Shown here: in pieces, positions 1 to 7,343 of the stretch
Layout of the letters: every line of letters begins with the position of its first letter
Numbering within the stretch: position 1 is the stretch's first letter
DNA from: Candidatus Hydrogenedentota bacterium
GTDB taxonomy: Bacteria; Hydrogenedentota; Hydrogenedentia; Hydrogenedentales; SCBR16-9
Direction: 5' to 3'
Length of the DNA stretch: 10,529 bases
NCBI GenBank assembly: GCA_007116095.1
Contig: SKJD01000185.1
Location: forward strand, 1-10,529
Position numbers and translations under genes: made by a program
The notes under the pieces: generated by a model
What the model saw: the letters and a program-made list of their open reading frames with translations, nothing else
The model's database searches: none
What the model was told of the DNA's origin: nothing

Positions 1-4
1 AGCA

Positions 5-1561
5 TTGGTACAAGATAAGGTTTCGACAAGCGAATCAGAGAAATCCGAGGGTATCCCGACGGCCTGTTTTTCATCCCTTTGCAAGGCGCCGTTGTGGGAG
101 GAAGGCGACTTGGGGAAACCCCTGCCGGATACCCCGCACGCCGCGTCGGTGGCGCTGCCGCTGTGGGCGCATGTGGTGGGGTATGAGGAAGGGGACTTGA
201 GCGTTCTGGAGCGCATGAGCAGCGGCTACCCACGTTTCGTCATTCACCCCTACGTACAGCGGCTGATTGCGCAGTGCCAGGAGAGCCATGCGCGCCCTGG
301 TGAAGCGGCCCTGGCGCTCCCCTCGGAAGAGACGGCCCAGCGTTGCGCGGCTTACCTGACGGCGAAGACGGGCTGTCGACCGCGGGTGCTTCCCCACGGC
401 GAGAACGGTATCTATGTGGTGCTCTTTCCCGAGGCGGCTTTTCCGGCCGCACGGCAGTTCTGGCAGCACTTCGGGGAAATCGTCAGCTCCCGACGCGCCC
501 AGGCTACCCTGGAAGGCCGTCAGGACGTCAAAGACGGAGCGAAGGCCAAGCAAATCATTCGCCAACGCATCGAGGAATGTTCGGGCACCGGGAAAGATGC
601 GGTGTACCTCTATCCCTCCGGCATGTCCGCCCTGACCGAAGCCCTGGCCATGACACAAGCACAGCGTCCCGGGGCGAAGAATGTCCAGCTCGGTTTTCCC
701 TATGTGGATGTCTACAAGATTCAGACGGTCTGGGGACCTGGCGCCCACTTCTTTCCCCATCCGAACGAGGAGGCCCTGAGCGCCCTGGAGACCCTGTTGG
801 AGCAGGAAACGGTTTCTGGCGTGATTACCGAGTTTCCGGGCAACCCGCTGCTCGACGGCGCGCATATCCCGCGTTTATCGGCTTTGCTGCGCAAGCATAA
901 TGTGCCGCTGATTGTGGATGACACCGTGGGTACCTGTTACAACGTGGCGCTGTTGCCGTATGTGGACGCGCTGGTAACCAGTCTGACGAAGTATTTCTCC
1001 GGGACGGGAGATGTCATGGCGGGTTCACTGGTGCTGAACGTGGAGTCGCCGCACTACAAAGCCTTCCACTATTTCCTGGAAACGAATCACCAGGACCTGC
1101 TCTGGGGCGAGGATGCCGTGGCGCTTGAGGAAAATTCCCGCAGTTTCGCGCCCCGCATGCAGCGCATCAACGGGACGACGGCCGCGCTCTGTGATTACCT
1201 ACAGCAACATCCGTTGGTTGAAGCGGTCTACTATCCGAAATACCGCATACCCGGCGCCTATGATGTGGTGCTCCGTGAAGATGGGGGGTATGGCGGACTT
1301 TTCACGCTGCTCCTGAAAGACGCCGCCCGGCGTGCTCCGATCTTCTATGATCACCTGCGGGTCTCCAAAGGTCCCAGCCTGGGCAATAACTTCACCCTCG
1401 CCTGCCCCTATACTTTGTTGGCGCATTATCAAGAGCTGGACTGGGCGGAATCCATCGGTATTTCCCGCTACCTGATCCGGCTTTCCGTGGGCCTGGAAGA
1501 CTTTGACGATCTCCGAGAACGGATGGACGCCGCCTTTGCGGCTACGGAGAAGCTCAAGTAG
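5..1561 (+). CDS. Cystathionine gamma-synthase-like PLP enzyme (fungal-type, long form)
   Basis: This is a Cys/Met-metabolism PLP-dependent enzyme, about 518 aa. The family joins an activated homoserine (O-succinyl or O-acetyl) to cysteine, or to sulfide, on the way to methionine in the cytoplasm. Visible motifs are PSGMSAL (204-210, PLP phosphate region), IVDDTVG (303-309, the acidic residue that contacts the PLP ring nitrogen) and SLTKYFSG (326-333), with Lys329 as the expected Schiff-base lysine. From about residue 37 (PLPDTPHAASVALPLW, then GYPRFVIHP) it resembles the roughly 500-residue fungal cystathionine gamma-synthases more than the roughly 390-residue bacterial MetB; this is recalled similarity, not a search. 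The frame is open to the left edge. TTG at 5 is the first start codon seen and its ribosome site would lie outside, so the true start may be further upstream. The gene converges on rpoD. Substrate choice, synthase versus sulfhydrylase, cannot be settled from sequence. Confidence 0.8.
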   Translation: MVQDKVSTSESEKSEGIPTACFSSLCKAPLWEEGDLGKPLPDTPHAASVALPLWAHVVGYEEGDLSVLERMSSGYPRFVIHPYVQRLIAQCQESHARPGEAALALPSEETAQRCAAYLTAKTGCRPRVLPHGENGIYVVLFPEAAFPAARQFWQHFGEIVSSRRAQATLEGRQDVKDGAKAKQIIRQRIEECSGTGKDAVYLYPSGMSALTEALAMTQAQRPGAKNVQLGFPYVDVYKIQTVWGPGAHFFPHPNEEALSALETLLEQETVSGVITEFPGNPLLDGAHIPRLSALLRKHNVPLIVDDTVGTCYNVALLPYVDALVTSLTKYFSGTGDVMAGSLVLNVESPHYKAFHYFLETNHQDLLWGEDAVALEENSRSFAPRMQRINGTTAALCDYLQQHPLVEAVYYPKYRIPGAYDVVLREDGGYGGLFTLLLKDAARRAPIFYDHLRVSKGPSLGNNFTLACPYTLLAHYQELDWAESIGISRYLIRLSVGLEDFDDLRERMDAAFAATEKLK

Positions 1562-1610
1562 CGCCTGCCCTCAACAGCCTGCGACTTGCGTAAACGCGGT
1601 CCCGACCTAT

Positions 1611-1650
1611 ACAGAAAAACGGCGGGGCCGCTTTTCTGTGCGGTCCCGCC
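1611..1650. terminator. Bidirectional intrinsic terminator with two alternative stems
   Basis: The hairpin lies between two convergent genes. Stem A pairs ACAGAAAA (1611-1618) with TTTTCTGT (1632-1639) around an inner CGGC/GCCG stem (1620-1623 with 1627-1630) and a GGG loop. Read in either direction, a GC stem is followed by a T-rich tract, so it can end both the left gene and rpoD. Stem B pairs GGCGGGGCCG (1621-1630) with CGGTCCCGCC (1641-1650), 10 bp with one wobble, and excludes stem A because both use 1621-1630. Confidence 0.8.
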
Positions 1651-1678
1651 GGAGTGGGGGAGGAGATATGGAAATGGA

Positions 1679-3466
1679 TCAGGTGCTCAGGCTCCAGTCC
1701 ACGAAAGTTTTCAACTCACGCGAGCGGTTGGGGTGCCGCATCTTGCGCAGGGCTTTCGCTTCGATCTGACGGACGCGCTCACGGGTAACGTTGAAGACAC
1801 TGCCGACTTCTTCCAGGGTGCGGGGATAACCGTCGCCCAGGCCGAAGCGCAGCCGCAGCACCTTCTCTTCCCGCTCGGTAAGCGAACTCAACACCTTGTC
1901 CAACTGCTGTTGAAAGACCGTGAAAGCCGTGGAGTTGGCTGGGTTCTCGGCGCTCTTGTCCTCGATGAAATCGCCGAAGCTGGAGTCGCCTTCATCCCCG
2001 ACCGGGGTTTCCAGCGAAATGGCTTCCTGGGCAATCTTGAGGATGGAGCGCACCTTGTCAGCGGTCATTTCCATCTCTTCGCCGATCTCTTCCGGGCTGG
2101 GTTCCCGACCCAGTTCCTGAACCAGACGGCGGCTTGTGCGCACCAGCTTATTGATCGACTCGATCATGTGTACAGGAATACGGATTGTCCGGGCCTGGTC
2201 GGCGATGGAGCGCGTGATGGCCTGACGAATCCACCAGGTGGCGTAGGTGCTGAACTTGTAACCACGCTGGTACTCGAACTTGTCCACCGCCTTCATCAGC
2301 CCGATGTTGCCTTCCTGAATCAGGTCCAGGAACGACATGCCACGGTTGGTGTACTTCTTGCCGATACTCACCACCAGACGCAGGTTCGCTTCGACCAGCT
2401 CCATCTTGGCATTGTAGATGTTGTCTTCTTTTTGCTTGATGTGGTCGATCAGGCGGTTGATGCCGCTGGCGTCCAGGCGCGTGTCATTGCGAATCTGATC
2501 GATACGGCGCTGCGCCGAGAGCAGGCGGCGTTCCGCTTCCAGGATGACTTCCTTGTCGAGGTTGTAGCGTTTGGCCGCCGACGGTGAGCGGCGTATGGCC
2601 ACGGCCATTTTGTGGATTTCTTCGGAAGGGTGCCCGATCTCACGCTCTACGCGGTCGATTTCATCCGTAGCCGCCGCAATCCGCCGCTTCAGGCCCTTGA
2701 TTTTCCGCCCGATCTTCATGATTTCTCGGGACTTCAGGTCAAAGGAGCGGATGATGTCGATTTGTTCATCCCGGAAGCCGTCAATCTTGCTGTAAATATT
2801 TGCAACGCTCTTCTCGGAGAGATTGCTGCGGCGCAAGCGCTTTTCCTGCGACTCGATATGGTGGTCCAACTGAACGAGGTTTTCCATGTTGTCCGGCAAG
2901 TCTTTGACGAAGCGGTGGTGGTAGCGCACATCTTCGTTTTCCGTGATCTGGGAATAATTCAGGCGACCAGCCAGAATACGCGCCGCAAGCATCTGGATTT
3001 CTTTCAGCGTATAGGGCGTGCTCAGGAGCACCTCATTGAGTTCCCGCTCGGCCGCTTCGATCCGCTTGGCGATGGACACTTCCTGGTCTTTGGTGAGCAG
3101 GGGAACCCTGCCCATTTCACGCAAGTACATGCGCACGGGATCATCCGCACGTTCCAGCCGGTTCTGCGCAGCGGCTTCCCGGCGCAGTTCCAGTTGGCGC
3201 GCAATACGCTCTTCGCGCTCTTCGCGGGCCTTGGTCTCGGCGTCGATTTTGTATTCATCGACAACCTCGACATCTGTGTCGCTCAGCGCCACCATCACCT
3301 CATCGATTTCATCGACGGTGGCGTCCTCCGGCAACAGCTCCTCCAGGTCGTCATAAGAAATGGCGCCTCGCTCTTTGGCGCGCTCCAAGACTTCTTCTTT
3401 GGTCTTGTTCTGCTTTACTTCGTCCATCACTTGCTCGGATTCTTGCATTCCAGGGATTACGGCCAT
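1679..3466 (-). CDS. rpoD: RNA polymerase primary sigma factor RpoD (sigma-70)
   Basis: Primary sigma factor, 595 aa from the start chosen here, close to the E. coli length of 613. It directs RNA polymerase to housekeeping promoters. Domains in order: region 1.1 (about 19-70, ending in an acidic stretch), region 1.2 with [11 protein letters not shown] (109-119), a long charged non-conserved region (about 140-340), and regions 2.1-2.4 from [12 protein letters not shown] (361) through [14 protein letters not shown] (404-417), which contains the aromatic -10 melting residues and the -10 reading helix. Region 3 follows, then region 4.2 with the helix-turn-helix [20 protein letters not shown] (550-569), which reads the -35. 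Start choice: ATG at 3466 is preceded by GAGGA at 5 nt spacing, whereas the ATG 12 nt upstream (3478) has no visible ribosome site. The gene is downstream of dnaG on the same strand; no strong promoter was found in the gap, so readthrough from dnaG is possible. Confidence 0.97.
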   Translation of the reverse strand: MAVIPGMQESEQVMDEVKQNKTKEEVLERAKERGAISYDDLEELLPEDATVDEIDEVMVALSDTDVEVVDEYKIDAETKAREEREERIARQLELRREAAAQNRLERADDPVRMYLREMGRVPLLTKDQEVSIAKRIEAAERELNEVLLSTPYTLKEIQMLAARILAGRLNYSQITENEDVRYHHRFVKDLPDNMENLVQLDHHIESQEKRLRRSNLSEKSVANIYSKIDGFRDEQIDIIRSFDLKSREIMKIGRKIKGLKRRIAAATDEIDRVEREIGHPSEEIHKMAVAIRRSPSAAKRYNLDKEVILEAERRLLSAQRRIDQIRNDTRLDASGINRLIDHIKQKEDNIYNAKMELVEANLRLVVSIGKKYTNRGMSFLDLIQEGNIGLMKAVDKFEYQRGYKFSTYATWWIRQAITRSIADQARTIRIPVHMIESINKLVRTSRRLVQELGREPSPEEIGEEMEMTADKVRSILKIAQEAISLETPVGDEGDSSFGDFIEDKSAENPANSTAFTVFQQQLDKVLSSLTEREEKVLRLRFGLGDGYPRTLEEVGSVFNVTRERVRQIEAKALRKMRHPNRSRELKTFVDWSLST

Positions 3467-3654
3467 GGTTGTCCTCATTCAGGTTAAAAGTCCAGACCAT
3501 TTTTTGATAAGTAGGAGGTAAAGTGTATCGCTACCCTACACTGTAGATTATTAATGCGCATGCTGTCTGATTGGACTTCGAAAATACAATTCATGGTAAC
3601 GGAACGTACGATTAAAATAGGGTGCAATCCATGATTGCGCTGCGAAGCCGCGAA
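3467..3654 (-). other. dnaG-rpoD intergenic region
   Basis: A 188-nt gap without a gene. Just after the dnaG stop is a small perfect hairpin, GCAATC/GATTGC (3624-3638, 3-nt loop), followed on the minus strand by CCCTATTTTAA; it is a weak terminator or processing site at best. Nearer rpoD are two short palindromes: ATGCGCAT (3554-3561) and CTACACTGTAG (3536-3546, odd-centred). I found -10-like hexamers (TAATCT, TACACT) on the minus strand but no matching -35 element at 16-18 nt, so no rpoD promoter is claimed. Confidence 0.4.
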
Positions 3655-5430
3655 CTACGTGACACCGACCTGTTCCATCTGGCGCGTGAGCTTGCCCTGC
3701 TCGGCCAGGAGTTCCCAATAACGCTGGGTGTCCGCATTTCGCGCCGCCTCTTCAATGGCGCGCCGGATTATGTCGCATTGCTGCTGGAGCGCATCACGCA
3801 TGACACGGTTTACGCGCTTGTCCAGCAGGTCTTCCGGGATGTCGTCTACGTCCGATTCCCAAGCCATCGCCGCAGTATACAGACTACGCGCTTCGGGCTG
3901 CTCCAGATCATGCAGCAGTTTGTCCAGATCGTCGCGTTGAAGCAGCAGGCGCATTATCCGTTCCAACGGGCTGTCGCCCAGGGGAATTCCGCGCAATAGC
4001 GTACGTATACGTTGCCGCTCCTCACTGTCATTCAAAAGCACCGCAAGGAACACCGCGTCATCGCGGTTCACCACCGGCTTCGCCTCGTTTTCCGCTTCTG
4101 TCGATTGCATTCGGGCGGCCCAGGCTTCTCGCTTGCGTCCCTCCCGCAGATACTTTTCAAATTCTTGGCGACAGGCCCAGGCGTTGAGGTCCAGGGCGGT
4201 GGCGATTTCCTTGAGGTATTCATCCAGCCGCATGGCGTCATCAATATGACGCACAATACCAAAGAGCTCCTGGGCAATTTCCGTCCGGCCCTCGATGCTA
4301 TGGGCCCGGTCACGGCTCATGTCCACATAAAAGCCAATAAAATCCGACGCATTGGTTATTCGCTCACGCAACGCTTCCGCGCCCTGCTCCCGGATAAAGT
4401 CATCCGGATCCTGGTTTTGCGGCAATTGCAGGGCGCGCACGCGCAAGCCTGCTTCGGTCAATACGGCTACGCCACGCAGCGCAGCTTTTACGCCAGCCGC
4501 ATCGCCATCATAAAGCAAGACCACCTCGTGGACGTAGCGCCGTAGTAACGACGCCTGCTCCAGGGTCAGCGCGGTGCCGCAGGTGGCTACGACATTTTCC
4601 AGTCCACTGTCGAAACAGCGTAATAAGTCGAAGTAACCCTCGACTACCAACGCATATTCCGACTGACGCAAAGTGTCTCGGGCCTCATGCAGCCCGTAAA
4701 GCACACGACTTTTGCGATACACCGGGTTTTCGGGCGAATTGATATACTTGGCGGGGGAGTCGTCCAGCGCACGGCCCCCGAATGCTACATAATTACCGGC
4801 CACATCACGGACAGGAAAGATAATCCGATCCCGGAAAAAATCATACATGCCGCCGCGTTCACCCCGCCGCACCAGCCCGGAGCTTTCCAGCACCGACAGG
4901 GGATATTGTTTCCGGGCGGCCGCTTCACGTAGGGATTCTCCACCGCGCAGGGCCAAGCCCACCGCGAAGCGCTCCAAGGTGGCGTCGGAAATCCCGCGCC
5001 GGTTCAAATATTGTACGGCCGGACTCTCCGGATGCGCTTTCAACAAAGCATCCCGATAAAAACGCGCGACAAAACGGCTGAAATCCAGTATCTGATGCCG
5101 GTGCGAATCGGCCTGTTGCGCTTGTGGCGAAGCCGCAGGTAGCTGGATGCCCGCCCGGTCGGCAAGCATTCTCAGAGACTCAATAAAGGTTAACCCTAAA
5201 TTCTCCTGCACAAAGGAAAGTGCGTCGCCTCCTTTGCTACAGCCGAAGCAATGAAAGGTCTGACGTTCCTGATTGACGATAAATGAAGGGGTTTTTTCCT
5301 GATGGAATGGACACAGTGCTTTCATGCGACCGCGTCCCGCCGGTTTCAGCGAGACTACCGGGCCGATGATGTCCGTAATGTCTGTAGCCGAGAGCACCTG
5401 GAGCACGATGTCTCTGGAGTAGATAGGCAT
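3655..5430 (-). CDS. dnaG: DNA primase DnaG
   Basis: Replicative primase, 591 aa, a typical bacterial length. It makes the RNA primers for lagging-strand synthesis and works with the replicative helicase. The N-terminal CHC2 zinc finger is intact: CPFH (Cys40, His43) and CFGC (Cys61, Cys64). A basic core follows with SRVLYGLHEA (241-250). The TOPRIM domain shows VVEGYFD (262-268, catalytic Glu264), YDGDAAG (307-313, metal-binding Asp308 and Asp310) and DPDDF (341-345). The remaining C-terminal part (about 365-591) is helical and poorly conserved, as expected for the DnaB-binding domain. The start is ATG at 5430 with GAGGT about 11 nt upstream, a rather long spacing; the MPIYSRDIV N-terminus aligns with the expected start of the family. 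The stop lies 188 nt before rpoD on the same strand, matching the conserved dnaG-rpoD order. rpsU, common upstream in other proteobacteria, is absent here. Confidence 0.97.
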   Translation of the reverse strand: MPIYSRDIVLQVLSATDITDIIGPVVSLKPAGRGRMKALCPFHQEKTPSFIVNQERQTFHCFGCSKGGDALSFVQENLGLTFIESLRMLADRAGIQLPAASPQAQQADSHRHQILDFSRFVARFYRDALLKAHPESPAVQYLNRRGISDATLERFAVGLALRGGESLREAAARKQYPLSVLESSGLVRRGERGGMYDFFRDRIIFPVRDVAGNYVAFGGRALDDSPAKYINSPENPVYRKSRVLYGLHEARDTLRQSEYALVVEGYFDLLRCFDSGLENVVATCGTALTLEQASLLRRYVHEVVLLYDGDAAGVKAALRGVAVLTEAGLRVRALQLPQNQDPDDFIREQGAEALRERITNASDFIGFYVDMSRDRAHSIEGRTEIAQELFGIVRHIDDAMRLDEYLKEIATALDLNAWACRQEFEKYLREGRKREAWAARMQSTEAENEAKPVVNRDDAVFLAVLLNDSEERQRIRTLLRGIPLGDSPLERIMRLLLQRDDLDKLLHDLEQPEARSLYTAAMAWESDVDDIPEDLLDKRVNRVMRDALQQQCDIIRRAIEEAARNADTQRYWELLAEQGKLTRQMEQVGVT

Positions 5431-5484
5431 GCGATTCGATTACCTCAGATCGCAGCGTTGGTTACGACATGCTACTTGGGGTAG

Positions 5485-5546
5485 TATTCGTCAAAAACAA
5501 CTCAAAACAACAATAACCCAGCCAAACACTGCTATTGGTCAGGGTT
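5485..5546 (-). promoter_or_regulatory. Possible attenuator or small-RNA 3' end in the dnaG leader
   Basis: On the minus strand AACCC (5542-5546) pairs with GGGTT (5515-5519), and an inner CCAA/TTGG stem closes a 9-nt loop. The hairpin is followed by a T-rich stretch, with T-runs such as GTTGTTTT and GTTGTTTTTG. Transcripts from the promoter at 5607-5635 could stop here, leaving an RNA of about 90-115 nt, or could read on into dnaG. The stem is short and interrupted, so this is a hypothesis. Confidence 0.3.
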
Positions 5547-5566
5547 AAAAGACAACTTTCTATTTC

Positions 5567-5576
5567 GTGCATGCAC
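5567..5576. repeat. 10-bp perfect palindrome in the dnaG leader
   Basis: GTGCATGCAC is fully self-complementary and sits about 25-35 nt downstream of the predicted start of the dnaG transcript. It could be a repressor site, or chance. Confidence 0.35.
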
Positions 5577-5606
5577 AACCCACCGAAGAGCTGTCAACGC
5601 AAACAG

Positions 5607-5635
5607 AGTATACCATAGTCTAACCTGGCTGTCAA
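5607..5635 (-). promoter_or_regulatory. Near-consensus sigma-70 promoter upstream of dnaG
   Basis: On the minus strand TTGACA (5630-5635) is separated by exactly 17 nt from TATACT (5607-5612). The predicted start is near the G at 5600, giving a leader of about 170 nt before the dnaG ATG. A second TTGACA lies at 5592-5597 without a recognisable -10 partner. This is the strongest leftward promoter-like sequence I saw in the window. Confidence 0.75.
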
Positions 5636-5746
5636 ACGATATTAACACAAAATGCAACACAGAAGTTTTGCGATGTATTTGCCTTATTCTGCCCGATGAC
5701 AGGTTCTGCCTGGCCAGATATCGTTCTGTCAATTGGCGTTATAGAC

Positions 5747-5780
5747 AATACCGCCCGGAAAAAAGTTTCCGGACGGTATT
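5747..5780 (-). terminator. Hairpin terminator downstream of gltA
   Basis: A 15-bp stem with a 4-nt loop: arms 5747-5761 and 5766-5780 (AATACCG, CCGG, AAA and complement). In minus-strand RNA all 15 positions pair, one as a G-U wobble; in plus-strand RNA the same position is a C-A mismatch. This favours function on the leftward gltA transcript, whose stop codon is 89 nt upstream. The T-tract after the stem is poor (ATTGTCTAT), so it may act as a stabilising 3' end as much as a terminator. Confidence 0.65.
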
Positions 5781-5799
5781 AAAGTCCTGGGATGATGCT

Positions 5800-5844
5800 G
5801 CCTGTAAGCGAGAGACTGTAAGGCGTTGTCTTGTCAATACAGGC
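5800..5844 (-). repeat. Inverted repeat in the gltA 3' untranslated region
   Basis: GCCTGTA (5800-5806) and TACAGGC (5838-5844) are perfect 7-nt inverted arms 31 nt apart. The spacer carries a second CTGTAAG (5816-5822), 14 nt after the first (5802-5808). A NotI-like GCGGCCGC overlaps the right arm (5843-5850). I see no gene between the gltA stop and the hairpin at 5747-5780. Confidence 0.3.
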
Positions 5845-5868
5845 GGCCGCTATAGGCTAGGGCGAATG

Positions 5869-7134
5869 TTACCCTTCAAGATGGCGTTCCGGGTGGCCGG
5901 TGAAAATCTGACGCGGACGATGGATGCGCCCATCGGGGTCAGCACGCATTTCCAGCCAGTGGGCAATCCACCCCGGCATACGGCCCATGGCGAAGAGCAC
6001 CGTGAACATGTCCGTGGGAATGCCCATGGCGCGGTACATGATGCCGCTGTAGAAGTCCACGTTCGGATAGAGATTGCGTTCCAGGAAATAGTCGTCGGTG
6101 AGGGCGACGTCTTCAAGGGCCTTGGCAATGTCGAGCAGGGGATCCTGTACCCCCATTTCTTCCAGCACCTCGTCACACATTTTACGCAGCAGTGCGGCCC
6201 GCGGATCGTAGCTCTTGTAAACCCGGTGGCCAAAGCCCATCAGACGGAAGCTGGAGTCCTTGTCCTTCGCCATCTCGACGTACTTTTTGTAATCATGCCC
6301 GTCAGCGGCGATCTTCTCCAGCATTTCAAGCACGGCCTGGTTGGCGCCACCATGCAGCGGCCCCCACAGTGCGTTAACACCTGCGGATATGCTCGCGTAG
6401 AGGTTGGCCTGGCTACTGCCCACCATGCGCACCGTTGAGGTGCTGCAGTTTTGTTCGTGGTCGGCATGCAGTGTCAGCAGGACGTCCAGCGCCTTTTCCG
6501 CAACCACTGGGACTTGGTATTCTTCCATCGGCTCGGCAAACATCATCCGCAGGAAGTTGGCGGCGTAGCTAAAGCCGGAAAGGGGATAGACGAAAGGCTG
6601 TCCGACGGATTTCTTGTACGAGAAAGCAGCCAGAGATTTCACCTGACCCAGCAGGCGCAAAATATTCAGGTTGATGTGGTCTTCGTCTTCCGAGTCATAC
6701 GGATAATAAGAGGACATGGCCGAAATCATTGAGGCCAGGATATTCATCGGATGTGCTGTCACCGGAAAGCGATCGAAGAATTTCAACAGGCTCTCATGCG
6801 GCAGGCTGTTTTCGGTGAAGGAATTGCGCCACTTGCGGGCCTGCTCATCGTTGGGCAGTTCGCCGTGAATCAACAGGTAGGCGACTTGCCCGAAGGGCTT
6901 CTTACCCGCCAGCTCTTCAATGGGATAGCCCCGGTAGCGGAGAATTCCCTTGTCGCCGTCGATGAAGGTGATGGCGCTTTTACACGATCCCGTGTTGCCG
7001 TAGCCGTGATCGTAGGTGATCGCGCCAGACTGGGCGCGCAGCTTGGAGATGTCAAAAGCCACCTCGCCTTCCGAACCCTTAAAGGTTGGAAATGTGTATT
7101 CCTTGTTGTCAAGGATCAGTTTCGCTTCGGTCAT
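5869..7134 (-). CDS. gltA: Citrate synthase, type I
   Basis: Condenses acetyl-CoA with oxaloacetate to citrate, the entry step of the TCA cycle, in the cytoplasm. The protein is 421 aa, the usual length. Catalytic residues match the E. coli triad: His261 in GPLHGGANQA, His303 in GFGHRVYK and Asp360 in PNVDFYSG. The signature HADHEQNCSTSTVR (223-236) and the N-terminal small beta domain (1-60) mark the hexameric type I form, which in Gram-negative bacteria is commonly inhibited by NADH. The start ATG at 7134 has GGGAGGA 5 nt upstream, so it is secure. The gene has its own promoter and a 105-nt leader, and ends before a strong hairpin, so it is probably a single-gene unit. In obligate autotrophs, which the inferred host may be, this enzyme mainly feeds 2-oxoglutarate and glutamate synthesis; that is context, not seen here. 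Confidence 0.97.
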   Translation of the reverse strand: MTEAKLILDNKEYTFPTFKGSEGEVAFDISKLRAQSGAITYDHGYGNTGSCKSAITFIDGDKGILRYRGYPIEELAGKKPFGQVAYLLIHGELPNDEQARKWRNSFTENSLPHESLLKFFDRFPVTAHPMNILASMISAMSSYYPYDSEDEDHINLNILRLLGQVKSLAAFSYKKSVGQPFVYPLSGFSYAANFLRMMFAEPMEEYQVPVVAEKALDVLLTLHADHEQNCSTSTVRMVGSSQANLYASISAGVNALWGPLHGGANQAVLEMLEKIAADGHDYKKYVEMAKDKDSSFRLMGFGHRVYKSYDPRAALLRKMCDEVLEEMGVQDPLLDIAKALEDVALTDDYFLERNLYPNVDFYSGIMYRAMGIPTDMFTVLFAMGRMPGWIAHWLEMRADPDGRIHRPRQIFTGHPERHLEG

Positions 7135-7179
7135 GTAAATCCTCCCGCAGGCTGTATTAAATTCAAAATGTTACCGAGT

Positions 7180-7240
7180 CTTGAACATGCGCACACCACA
7201 AAGCATTCCCCGGCGCCCCCAATATCGCAAGCTGTTCAAG
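7180..7240 (-). promoter_or_regulatory. Inverted repeat in the gltA leader
   Basis: CTTGAAC (7180-7186) and GTTCAAG (7234-7240) are perfect 7-nt inverted arms 47 nt apart. The promoter places transcription start near 7241, so the RNA would begin with one arm and could close a long stem-loop. The adjacent GCGGGAG (7240-7246) is also complementary to CTCCCGC (7142-7148), which is the gltA ribosome site on the minus strand. That second pairing would form only if transcription began a few bases upstream of the predicted start. Confidence 0.35.
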
Positions 7241-7246
7241 CGGGAG

Positions 7247-7276
7247 AGTATACATCATATATACAAAAATTAGCAA
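7247..7276 (-). promoter_or_regulatory. Sigma-70-type promoter of gltA
   Basis: On the minus strand TTGCTA (7271-7276; four of six to TTGACA) is followed after 18 nt by TATACT (7247-7252; five of six to TATAAT). A purine start fits at about 7241, giving a leader of roughly 105 nt. The spacer is very A/T-rich (TTTTTGTATATATG). Confidence 0.6.
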
Positions 7277-7290
7277 TAAAACTAGCAATA
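7267..7290. repeat. Tandem 12-bp repeat overlapping the gltA -35 region
   Basis: AAATTAGCAATA (7267-7278) and AAACTAGCAATA (7279-7290) are adjacent copies differing at one base. Each contains TAGCAA, i.e. TTGCTA on the minus strand, so the -35 hexamer is duplicated 12 bp upstream, about one helical turn away. It could be a tandem activator site or a simple sequence duplication. Confidence 0.5.
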
Positions 7291-7343
7291 GTTACATTAC
7301 GGGCCAAATCCGACCGAATTAACCCCGCATCGGACGTCGGTGT

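Noticed and set aside
71..865. Leftward open frame opposite the PLP enzyme
   Set aside because: The PLP enzyme on the other strand has clear cofactor motifs; this frame has only Arg/Gly/Leu-rich shadow composition.
1586..2587. Long rightward open frame (about 333 codons) opposite rpoD
   Set aside because: It lies fully antisense to the unmistakable RpoD regions 2-4. Its composition mirrors the complement of rpoD codons and no family is recognisable.
2612..3487. Rightward open frame of about 290 codons opposite the rpoD N-terminal half
   Set aside because: Antisense shadow of RpoD; no motif and no ribosome site.
3479..3654. Promoter for rpoD
   Set aside because: -10-like hexamers exist, but none has a fitting -35 at 16-18 nt, so no call is made.
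5532..5732. 66-codon leftward frame in the dnaG-gltA gap
   Set aside because: It spans the dnaG promoter, has no recognisable domain and no good ribosome site.
5832..5837. TTGACA on the minus strand just after gltA as a promoter
   Set aside because: The sequence at -10 spacing is CTCTCG, with no resemblance to TATAAT, and no gene follows.
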